Assembly (NCBI GenBank): GCA_963576475.1
Contig: OY754975.1
Span: forward strand, 18,855,260-18,919,259
Direction: 5' to 3'
Length of the DNA stretch: 64,000 nucleotides
Origin: Molanna angustata
Lineage: Eukaryota > Arthropoda > Insecta > Trichoptera > Molannidae
Each line of letters opens with the position of its first letter. The first letter of the stretch is position 1. A program made the translations under genes and the position numbers. Positions 36,246 through 46,700 of the stretch are shown piece after piece. The notes below the pieces were generated by a model. The model made no database searches. It had not been told where the DNA came from and was given only the letters and a program-made list of their open reading frames with translations.

Positions 36246-36470
36246 GGATAGCCTAGTCTTCACACCATTTTTTTTAAACATAACCTACAAAAGTTTGGTA
36301 AAAATACCAATTTAGTCATTTATTTTAATATTTTAGCTACTTTTTTTAAATATATAATGCAACTGGCTCACGCCAGTCGCAATTATAACTACAAACAAAC
36401 CTAACCAACCTATTTTTACCAAACTTTTGTAGGTTAGGTTTACAAAAATGGTCTGAAGACTAGGTTATCC
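36246..36470. mobile_element. Foldback element, about 60-bp arms
   Basis: GGATAGCCTAGTCTTCACAC at the left pairs with the complement of GTCTGAAGACTAGGTTATCC at the right. The pairing continues through AACCTACAAAAGTTTGGTAA. It interrupts the repeat shared by its two flanks (GTGAGTCAT...ATATCGCG). Confidence 0.7.
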
Positions 36471-37289
36471 ATAAGTGAGTCATTGTATATCGCGCGTTGG
36501 TTGGCAACATATTGCAGTTTTTCATACATTTCAACACTTGATATTTCCATATGTATTGTGATCTATATATTGCTATGCATTATGATATCAAAGAAACCCA
36601 AATTTCACAATTTTTCTTTAGAATAATATATTTCTGTTATTAATTCTAGGAACGGATTATATCTTTTGTATTGAAAATCAATTTAAAATGCATTAAGCAG
36701 ATTCCTGGAACCTTGGTTTTCACCCAGCGATGCAGGTATGTTCTTCAGTTTAACCCACCCCCCCCCCTCCTACTCCATGTTCCACCGGAGCTGGGTCACC
36801 CTGCTGTGTTCAGTCAATGGGTGTTCAGACAGTGGTCAGTCGGTTGTCTGTAGTGAGCCTCGTGCGACAGTTCAGCCATGGATACGTAGTTTAACGCTAG
36901 TCAAATAAAATTCAGTACTTATATTTTTCGCGAACGGGGTTGTATCATAAAAATTTGATTGGCTGGGCTGTCAAACGGCCTCAACATTTTTAATTGTATA
37001 AAGTAGTGATTAAGTGTGTTTCAGATCCATATAATCTTCGTGGGTGAAATTAAGAATTAATAATAAAATTTCTTTCAGATACCATTACCAACGAGGGTTG
37101 ATTACAAGATAGTTTTTAAGTTATAATAAAAAAGTAATTAAGTGTTAACGTGCAAGGGTTTCATTGCAGCCCTGGTTGGAGAGCAGTTTGGTAAGATCTT
37201 TCCAGTTATGTATATATGCCTGTATTTTTATGTATTTGTCTTTTCAGACACAGACACGTACGTAGAGCCGATAGTGTTTGTTTTAATAG

Positions 37290-37540
37290 AAGTATTCTTT
37301 TCAGCATCTTTATTTATCAATCTGGCGCTTCTCTATGTGGGACCAGTATTTTTCTCCGCCTCTTTTAGATATCAATTTCGCGTCCCAATGTGGAGCCGTA
37401 TATTTTTATTTCAGCATCTTTAGATATCGAATTCGCGTCCCAACTTGGAACCAGTATTCTTCTCAGCCTCTTTAGTTATCAATTTGGTATTTCAACGTGG
37501 GACAGTATTCTTCTCAGCCTTTTCAGTTATCACACTTCCT
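37290..37540 (+). repeat. Degenerate tandem repeat, about 60-bp unit
   Basis: Four diverged units carry (A/C)CAGTATTCTTCTCAGCCTC, TTTAG(A/T)TATCAATTT and a CCCAA(T/C)(T/G)TGG block. It lies just before the second direct-repeat copy. Confidence 0.65.
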
Positions 37541-37745
37541 AGATAACTGTTCTCTAAATCTTAGTGAAAAAAGTGTTTTTTTCAACAATTAAATCCGAAA
37601 ACAATTCATATTAGTCGTTATTCTCTATAGAAAAACGATGTGGTCTGCCCACCTTGTTGTCAAAAGTCCCGCAGAAAAAATCCTCACTTTGATTCATATA
37701 AAATTTGCTAACTGCGACATCAGTATATTATATGAAAATATATGT
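37535..37745 (+). repeat. Interspersed repeat, copy 2 of a direct pair
   Basis: Direct copy of 36009-36230, about 80% similar by eye. The 1.3 kb between them has no recognisable coding sequence, so these are either two independent insertions or end repeats of a decayed element. Confidence 0.65.
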
Positions 37746-38099
37746 CAAGTTAAAATATCCATGGTCAATCCACAACTTAAATTAAAAATCTTTTTTTTCT
37801 GGAGATGTTTTTTCATAATTCAATTTTTCAGAGAAAAGTTTTTAAAGAGATGAAAGAGAATGTTCACAAAAACAGCAGCAATAATGTTTTGAGAAAAAAG
37901 AAAAGCCTGGTCTTTAATTTTATTTTAAAAACCTTTTTTTTTTCAAAAATATTGGGACGGATGCCTCACGTCTCCCCCTCCCCACTGTACATTGACGCTG
38001 GGTGCTGACTAGCGGCATAGCCCTCTGAGTTTCCGGACAGCGTTTTGGTATCAGTACTATGTCAATTTTTTTTAACACCGCCAGACGCCATTAATATAG

Positions 38100-38290
38100 C
38101 CTTAAAGCTGGTCGTCGTTAGTGGGGTTGATGGGGAAGAGGGAGATCCCCTACAAGATGGACTGACCAGATTTGGGCTGTCCCTAGTACATCGGTGGTTG
38201 AAGCAATGAGAACGACCATGTGTTGAGAGAATTGGAGCACTACAATATACAACATTATGATGGCGAGGAAGACGACACTGATGATTTTAA
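38100..38290 (+). pseudogene. RTE-type LINE ORF C-terminal fragment
   Basis: The plus-strand frame gives RGRSPTRWTDQIWAVPSTSV, then VEAMRTT, and, after a stop, WSTTIYNIMMARKTTL. This is the usual GRP.TRW.D.I...A......W end of RTE-like LINE proteins. It is degraded by stops. Confidence 0.65.
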
Positions 38291-38649
38291 ATGACCCCCC
38301 CCCATGTAATAAAATATTGACATAGTTTATTTTATCATATTATTGTGGATTATTTTATTAGATGAAATCATCTATTCTAATTCATCCTTTAATAATCCCA
38401 ACAATTTATAGTATAATTTGTGCAGTTTAGCGCTTTTTTTCAAACTAGTAGTAACAAAATTGCCAATTCAGCCTATTTTTTGCAACGTAAAAAACAATTT
38501 TGTCTATTAAAAATTTACTAACAAACCTGCAACAATATAATAACACTGAGTGCAAACAATTTTTTTAAGTAGAACAACTTTCGATAATGAGTTGTTTCTG
38601 TATCTATAAACTAGTGATAAAACACAACATAGTTTATCTTTATATATAT

Positions 38650-39101
38650 ATATAATTCTTCTGTACGTGTGTATGTCACTGAACTCCTCCTAAACGGCTG
38701 AACCGATTTTGATGAATTTTTTTGTGTGTGTTTGTGTGAGTCTTTGAATGGTTTAGATTCACAAAATGGAATTTTAAACATTAATATAATAAAAGGAAAA
38801 CGAAAAACATGATTTTTGATAACTTTAAATTATAATAGGTGGCGCTAATGTCGAATTAGCAATGTTTAGTTTTTTCTATCTGACAACACTAAGAAATCTG
38901 ACCATATTATATGATGTATTGCAATTATATACGAAATGACAATCAATCTAACCTCAAAGTGTTTAGCGGCTCATCGAACAAGAAATATTTTGTTTGCTCA
39001 GCGAATACCTAATAACATCTATATGATTCAAATATATATTACATATATTTTTTGTTTCACTAATAGTTCGGGCAGGACAACGTCTGTCGGGTCCGCTAGT
39101 T
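38650..39101 (+). mobile_element. Nonautonomous Helitron-like element
   Basis: It begins after a (TA)n run with GTCACTGAACTCCTCCTAAA, then CGGCTGAACCGATTTTGATG. It ends CGGGCAGGACAACGTCTGTC, GGGTCCGCTAGT. GACA...TGTC makes a short hairpin just before CTAG. The copy at 4948-5512 has the same layout. Confidence 0.75.
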
Positions 39102-40245
39102 ACCTATAAAATTCCTTGAAAATAATGTCCATAAGATATTTCAATTGATTATATAAAAAACTGAATTATCAGTTTTAATATGGTGACAATTTATTGATGT
39201 ATTATATTAAATGGAAAATGAAAACTAAACTAAAATCGTAACAATAATTTATTTCTATGAAAAGGAACAACCAAGATACATTTTTCTAACATTAATATAA
39301 TATAAAATTTCATTATGGATTTAATAAAAATGGATAATAATAAATTTTAAGACGTTAATAGAATTGTAGACGTTAATAGATGAGTTATTAGAATTGACTA
39401 TAAGATTGGACTGTTTAAAGCAGTGTTTCTCAACCAGTGATCCGTGGGAGAGTGCAGTTAAATTATTTTTTACTCTATTAGATATGCAATGTAGTACATT
39501 CCGTAAATTACTATTTATATGTTTGTAATATGGTTCATAATAGTTTACAATAATTTCTCAATTAATAATACTATTTTGTTTTTGAAAAATTATTGTACAG
39601 TCGAACTCGGTTATAACAAGCACTAAGGGACTAACTAAATTTGTATGTTGTAACTTACATCAGAGTTATGTACCAATAGGTAGGTAATTAAGATATACCT
39701 ATTAAACATAAATATGTTTATTCAACAACAAATATTTAGATGGGTGGTGGCAGAATTAACACACTGGGTTAGTTGTAATGTTTACGATAGACACAATACT
39801 AATTAATAATATGTATTAAATACAAAAAAATAACAAAACATTGATTAAATTTTAAAAATGCGTCCCTGTAAAAATATTTTTTTACACTTAGGTACCAATT
39901 CTGTGCACAATACCGTTGATATAAATAATAATGGCAAAAATAATTTAACTTATCTACCATCAATAAAATCAATCAGTTATTTATTTTTAACAAATAGAAA
40001 CAATCATTATGAAACATTTAAAATATGTAGACCAAGACTTACTGACAGCCAAATTCACGTCATAGTATAAAGGCTGACTTTTTTCAGTAAAAGGATACCA
40101 CAGTAGGTAACAACGATTGGATAATATGAATCCTAACTATCGGTAGCTTTCGGAGATAAACAGCCTTCAAAGTGTTGAAAATTGCTATTTTAATACGTCG
40201 GTCATAGTATGAACCGTTATAGTATAAAACGTGATTTTTTATATT

Positions 40246-40427
40246 TACTAAGAAAAACTATTAGAAATCACGCCTTCCACTGATAGACACTACAGATGGA
40301 GAAAGCCTTACGTCAGACACCTTCGAAGTTCAATAAATTGTTGTCTCTTTAAAAGTGTGTCGGGGGATTTCCACCATCCAAAATGTCTGTCGATGGAAAG
40401 TGTGATTTCTAATAGTTTTCCTTAGTA
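40246..40427. repeat. Inverted repeat, about 43-bp arms
   Basis: TACTAAGAAAAACTATTAGA at the left pairs with the complement of TCTAATAGTTTTCCTTAGTA at the right, and the pairing extends through AAATCAC...CCTTCCA. A foldback element is likely. Confidence 0.65.
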
Positions 40428-40527
40428 CATATAAAAAAAATCTTTTTTGAAGGCTTTTTTATGGGCCACTATACAAAATTATGTAAATCTATAATCGCGG
40501 GCTCTTACACTAATGTATTTCTTCATT

Positions 40528-40678
40528 ATTATTATTAACACTTTTTTGTACCCACAAGTGGCGAGTGTATTGCAGTATGGCAATTTCTTCCAACTAAACA
40601 GTGTTTCCAGCCCAGAGAAGCAATATTTGCGAAAGAAATGAATTTAAATAAATTTCTCCTCTGCTAGGAATCGAAACC
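40528..40678 (-). repeat. SINE family A, 3' part of a copy split by a LINE
   Basis: Inverted copy with the (ATT)n tail at its left, GTGTTTCCAGCCCAGAGAAG, and AATTTCTCCTCTGCTAGGAA. It breaks at AGGAATCGAAACC (40666-40678), which is repeated as AGGAATCGAACCC at 41066-41078, where the SINE continues. Confidence 0.85.
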
Positions 40679-41065
40679 AACGCGAAACGGGACGTCTGTC
40701 TGCATTTGAGATGTGGTGCTACAGACGCATGGCTAAAGTTCACTGGTCAGAACACATCAGCAACGACGAGGTACTAAGTAGGGTTGGAGAGACAAGGCAA
40801 ATTATGGAAAGAATTGCCCAACAGAGACCAACTTGGATAGGCCACAACATCCGGCACCCAGGCCTGCTTTTTACCATCGTCGAAGGAATGATTGATGGGG
40901 GTAACTGTAGAGGTCGCCCCAGAAACAACTATATAGACCAGATAATCGGTGACGTGCGCTGTAGCAGCTACAAAGAGATGAAGAGACTGGCGGACGTTAG
41001 AGTTAAGTGGAAAGATCGAGTGTTTGGTGCAGACCAATCCTAAGATTGTGACCCAGAAGAAGAGA
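40679..41065 (+). mobile_element. 5'-truncated LINE inserted into a SINE
   Basis: An open frame from about 40685 to 41043 gives RLSAFEMWCYRRMAKVHWSE, then ISNDEVLSRVGE, WIGHNIRHPG, GRPRNNYIDQIIGDV and WKDRVFGADQS before a stop. This is the C-terminus of RTE/BovB-like endonuclease-reverse transcriptase proteins. A 13-bp duplication flanks it with one mismatch. It ends in GAAGAAGAGA rather than poly(A). The open frame suggests a fairly recent insertion. Confidence 0.85.
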
Positions 41066-41131
41066 AGGAATCGAACCCAGGATGCCCGTACAGAAACTGA
41101 ACGGCTTACCAATTGTGCCACGGCAGTCGGA
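41066..41131 (-). repeat. SINE family A, tRNA-like head separated by the LINE
   Basis: It contains the complement of the B-box (GAATCGAACCC) and of the A-box (CCAATTGTGCCACGGC), completing the element begun at 40528. Confidence 0.85.
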
Positions 41132-41139
41132 ATAAATTC

Positions 41140-43557
41140 ATTGATGAAAAATCCAATTTAAAAATAGCTAATAGATGATGAATGTAACCAGCCTACTTAG
41201 ATTTGGTATTGATGTAGTGGTTTCACTGAACTGCTAGTCCAGTTCTACAACAGTTAAAAATAATTTATGAACTAAGTAACAATTAGTCATATATAGGTTC
41301 AACATAATACTAAGAATACACAATACGTAAAAAGGTATCTTGAAAACAAGTACAGATATTTTATTTCCATTAACATACTTTTGAACTTCAAGTTGAGCAA
41401 ATAATACCAATTATTTCTAAATACCTCACCTCAAGGATCAAATCAAGATGAAATAATAAGAAATTGTAATGAATGTTACAAAGGCGAATGAATGTTTGAT
41501 TTACTTTTTTGTTTATTTTTTTTTACTTTTGTTAAATTACTATGTAATGCCACAGCCAAACATTGTCTATTTCAAAGCCACGAAAATATTATGAAGAAAT
41601 TAAATTTTAATCTAAGTTCTTAAGTCTAAGATATTTTTTTAATATTATTTTAAATTACATTGTGATATTTTCATATGATATAAATATGCATTCCATTTTT
41701 TTTTTAAATGTGTGAAAAGTTTTAAATTTTGAACAAAAGTTCTATAAAGTGCAGATATTTCAAAAGAAGTGCAGCAAAATGCACAGGTGCTTATTTGTTT
41801 TTAAATTATAATTTGAATTACTCTTACCATACTATTTTTAATCCCCTTGCAGTTTCATTATTTAATTTGATTTTTATTTAATTTCTGATATAAGTTTAAA
41901 TTTAATTTATTTACTTATCACTACTTATTTACTTAATTTTTATAATTTGAGGTAAAAGTTCATTTTTCTTGGTAATTGCAAGTTTGAAAGTTGAAATCAC
42001 TCAATTGAATGAAAATGGCAATAAATAGCACTAAAGTTATAAAAATTCAATATTCTTAATTACTGTTACAATTAGACATTTTATTATGTGCAACATTATA
42101 GCATCCATCAATTATTGTGAACACAATCAGTGATTTTTCAAATGAAAAAATCACCAATATTTATTATTGCATTTGATGAATAATGTTGTTGCTTAATCTA
42201 CTCTATAAACTTGTACAATTATTTTTATGTTTTCTTTTTCAATAAAACATCTTGAACATTATTTCTCATGTAAGTAAATCATTCTATCTCAGTTGACATA
42301 GAATTTATCAAATTTGAAACATATTTGTACTTGATTTACTTGTATGGGAAACTCACTGATAGCCTTTAGGCTAGTGTGATCTCAAATCTCAACTATTCTG
42401 TAAATTAAAAAAAAATACATATTTCTGATTACAATTAATAGAATATAGTATGTTTGTAACTATTATATGATAAAAATATTAATAATTATATACTTTCAGT
42501 TCTATTTGGTCAATAAACAATTACATTTTATTTAAAAAAAAAAGTACAAAAACATGCACACATTAAAATAATGTTGAAATCTAACAACTCTGAGAAGGGA
42601 TATATAGTCAATTGATCAAACAATAAACTATCCTTATGCGTTTAATCTTGAAGAACATCTTGTACATTGAATTTGTTTTACCATTAATAATTATTGTTAT
42701 TTCATAGGCCTGCAATTACTAGTTTTTTTTACTAATAGGAAGTAAAACATTTTTTATAATCATTATCACTTTTAAATTGTCAATTAATTATATTATGACT
42801 ATACAATTTTCATCAATAAGTACATTTTCCAACAGTCAATATAATATATGAAATATGTCTTTTTTTCATTTATTTTGGATCCTTATACTATAAAATTTTA
42901 ATACAAATAAAATAGCAACAGCCCTCGCAATATAATTTAAGCACACTTTCAGAAAAATAGGCAATATTAATATTAATTTGTAAATTTACTTTTTTATTTT
43001 TTTTTTCACATTATTTGCAAATCAATCTGAAGCTACTACTAGCGTAAATCTTTTAATATAATGCTCAAAAGTACCATGTAACTATATTTTTATTGTTTTT
43101 TTTTTTTAATTTGATAACATGAATAATTTGCTTATTTTTATTTTATAATACACATTGATCAAATCAATGGAACAATAGAATAATTAGTTTGTACCTTATA
43201 TACTTGGTTAGAAAACATTATCAAGTGGCTAAATATAAATAAATTCGCCATTTTACTTTAATTATTGATTTCCTTCAGGCACAAATATTTCGTATGAAAA
43301 CTAAAATGATATATTGTTTTGAATGCAATACTAAAGCGAAAAAACATATTCAGCTTAAATATTTATATTATGAGATAGTAAATTCCACTTAGAAGTCTTG
43401 ATAAAAAGTGATATAATATGTATTATTTAATGCTTTTCATTTTTTTTTTAATTAATTATAATATATGAGATTATTACATAACTAATATTTACAGTCTTTA
43501 ATTTAAGAAAATCAAATAATTGTATCTATCTAATACATATTATGACAACCAATTTAA
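41140..43557. other. Intergenic and 3' region of PITPNC1
   Basis: AT-rich DNA with long T runs. I see no coding block, RNA gene or named element. The 3' untranslated region of the PITPNC1 gene must lie in the right part. Confidence 0.5.
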
Positions 43558-43797
43558 CTAAGATTTGTTCTTATGCGTAAAAGATTCCAGTGTATTTTTT
43601 ACTGTTTTATGACCAAGAAAACCAAGATTTTGCTTCTTGTGAAGGACTTTTGGAGTGATGGGAGTAGCTGGTGTGCTAGGTCCTTTCGAGCTACCGAGAC
43701 TTGGGGTTTTAGGCGTAGTATCTCCGATACTTGATGTTTTTGGTGTAGCATCACCGCTTATATTGGGATCATTAGAAGCATCCAAAGCAGCCTTGAG
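43558..43797 (-). CDS. PITPNC1: PITPNC1 exon 8 (C-terminal tail and stop)
   Basis: 240 nt including the TAG stop. It begins LKAALDASNDPNISGDATPK, then a Ser/Thr/Pro-rich tail with two TPKT motifs and a basic end (KSFTHKNKS-like). The tail is poorly conserved between species, as usual for this class. Confidence 0.9.
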   Translation of the reverse strand, partial: LKAALDASNDPNISGDATPKTSSIGDTTPKTPSLGSSKGPSTPATPITPKVLHKKQNLGFLGHKTVKNTLESFTHKNKS

Positions 43798-46700
43798 CTG
43801 TTAGTCAAGTTTAAAACATAATTTGGAAATTCATATATTTATCAGTTTCGAATATAGTGTGAATTTAAACATTTTAATTGTGATTAGGATACCAAACAAA
43901 TATTAGTACTTATGTTGTTAGATTATATTTAAAACATTGGTGCCAAAAATGGTTCCATACTCAAATGATCTTTCAAATAATCATGCTAAGATTGGTGGAA
44001 AACCGATAAGCAAGAGATGAGCAACTAGCTTCTGAGCAGACACCAATTGGAACCTTTTTATCAATTGTGATTCAGATAAAAAAAAATATTAGGAACATTT
44101 TGTTTTTTTTTGTTACCACCACAATATAGGATACCTACCATGGAATGGGACCCTGCTGATAGACTATCATACACAATAAACATATAACTATTTACTGAAC
44201 AAATTTTTCAAACCATTTTTTTATTGAAATCATTGAAAGTAAATAAAAAGACTTTAGATGACCTGGGGGGCAAGTCTGGTCAATCGGTGGAATCAAGACC
44301 ATCGATGTTTACCCATATCATGAATATAATTATCTTATGGAGTTCTATAATGTCTTAAGACATGGATGGTTTTGATTCCGCCGGTTGACCAGACTTGCCC
44401 TCCATATTGACAAATGAAATGTAGTCTGAATTGACACACTAATGGTATATCTCTTTTTGAAGCACGAGTATATCTCTTTTTGAAGGAAGTCATATTATAA
44501 AGTGTATTAATTTCTTTTTTTGGTATGTATTTTTTTTTAATGTAAAATATGTCTTTGTAATAAATAAAATTTTTTTAAATATCTGCTGATTTCATAGATA
44601 GATAATAAATGATTACCTTATCATTTGTTTTTGAATGCATTTCATTTTCATATTCCCTGACGTCATCTATGGTCATCTCAACCCAATCATCGATCCATGC
44701 AAAAGCTTGTCGGTGACCCAAAAGAAGTATATCTCGAATGCACTGTAAGTTAATATATATTTGTTAGTTAAATTAATTCAATCAGAAAAATTAATTTATT
44801 AAAAAAAGTCGAGATGGTAGAGAATTTTTATCCTTGATCATAAATACAGCATATTATTTCATCAAATCTCAAAAAAGACTGTTATAAACTTTACTTTGTG
44901 AGTTTTGGGGTAGCTAGATTATATAAAACAATGAATAATACATGATGCACCTATTCTAATAGCTAGGTACTTATTATCACTCATTTAACTGTATGCAAAA
45001 GTAAAGTAGAGAGCCCTAGTTTGGATACTGGTGGGGAACTTAAACCAATACACCACAGAGAGAGAGACAAAAGTAAAGTAGAGAGTAATTCTTCGAATTT
45101 TTCGTGAGAAACTTTGTAGAAGTTCATTTTAAATAAAATAAAATAAATTAAAACAAATAACTTTGTTTACTTCTACTACTGTAAACACCTTTAATTTATG
45201 AAAGGGGTTATAACGTTTTCGAGCGTGTGCTCATCCTCAGTAACCACTTATTACTAACTTAAAACTAATGACAGACTACTTAACTATGTTGGCGGGCGGA
45301 CGGAGGAAGAAGGGGGTGGTGGATGGGGGGGGGGTGATAGTGGTGTGGTTAATATTTTTATAAGGGGAGAATTTATTAGTGGGTGTTGTATATTTAAAAT
45401 TTGGTTTTTGGGGCTCTATTTATTTCGATTGATTCTAGAATATCTAATTTTTTCTCCTTATTACACCTATGTAAAATTTCTACGTCTCTGAAGTCGAATG
45501 TATGTCCTGTTAGTCTGGCGTGGTCCGCGATATCTGAGTTGATAGAAAAGTTTTTTATTGCCTTTATATGTTCAGAAATCCTGGTTTTTATTTTCCTTCC
45601 ACTTTGTCCGATGTACTGGTTTTCACAATTGTGACAATTTAATTTATAGACCCCACTATTGTTCAGCACACTAATTTTTGTTTTATTGTTCAATATATAT
45701 TTTTTGATACTATTATCCGTGTATAGTGCAGGTTTAATTTTCATATCTTTACATATGTTTAGTAAATTTGAAGTAAGTTTTCCTGTGTATAAAATTCTTC
45801 TCCAAGGTTTATCTTCTTGACCATTTGACCATCAAGAAGATAAACCTTGGAGAAGAATTTTATACACAGGAAAACTTACTTCAAATTTACTAAACATATG
45901 TAAAGATATGAAAATTAAACCTGCACTATACACGGATAATAGTATCAAAAAATATATATTGAACAATAAAACAAAAATTAGTGTGCTGAACAATAGTGGG
46001 GTCTATAAATTAAATTGTCACAATTGTGAAAACCAGTACATCGGACAAAGTGGAAGGAAAATAAAAACCAGGATTTCTGAACATATAAAGGCAATAAAAA
46101 ACTTTTCTATCAACTCAGATATCGCGGACCACGCCAGACTAACAGGACATACATTCGACTTCAGAGACGTAGAAATTTTACATAGGTGTAATAAGGGGAA
46201 AAAATTAGATATTCTAGAATCAATCGAAATAAATAGAGCCCCCAAAAACCAAATTTTAAATATACAACACCCACTAATAAATTCTCCCCTTATAAAAATA
46301 TTAACCACACCCACTATCACCCCCCCCCATCCACCACCCCCTTCTTCCTCCGTCCGCCCGCCAACATAGTTAAGTAGTCTGTCATTAGTTTTAAGTTAGT
46401 AATAAGTGGTTACTGAGGATGAGCACACGCTCGAAAACGTTATAACCCCTTTCATAAATTAAAGGTGTTTACAGTAGTAGAAGTAAACAAAGTTATTTGT
46501 TTTAATTTATTTTATTTTATTTAAAGTAGAGAGCCCTAGTTTGGATACTGGTGGGGAACTTAAACCAATACACCACAGAGAGAGACAAAAGTAAAGTAGA
46601 GAGCCCTAGTTTGGATACTGGTGGGGAACTTAAACCAATACACCACAGAGAGAGACAAAAGTAAAGTAGAGAGCCCTAGTTTGGATACTGGTGGGGAACT

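Noticed and set aside
43558..43785. Independent 75-residue gene starting at 43785
   Set aside because: The codon at 43785 is TTG, not ATG. The frame continues to an acceptor at 43797 and is the last exon of PITPNC1.
45401..46320. Antisense frames over the Penelope copies
   Set aside because: They are mirror images of the GIY-YIG frame and carry no domain of their own.
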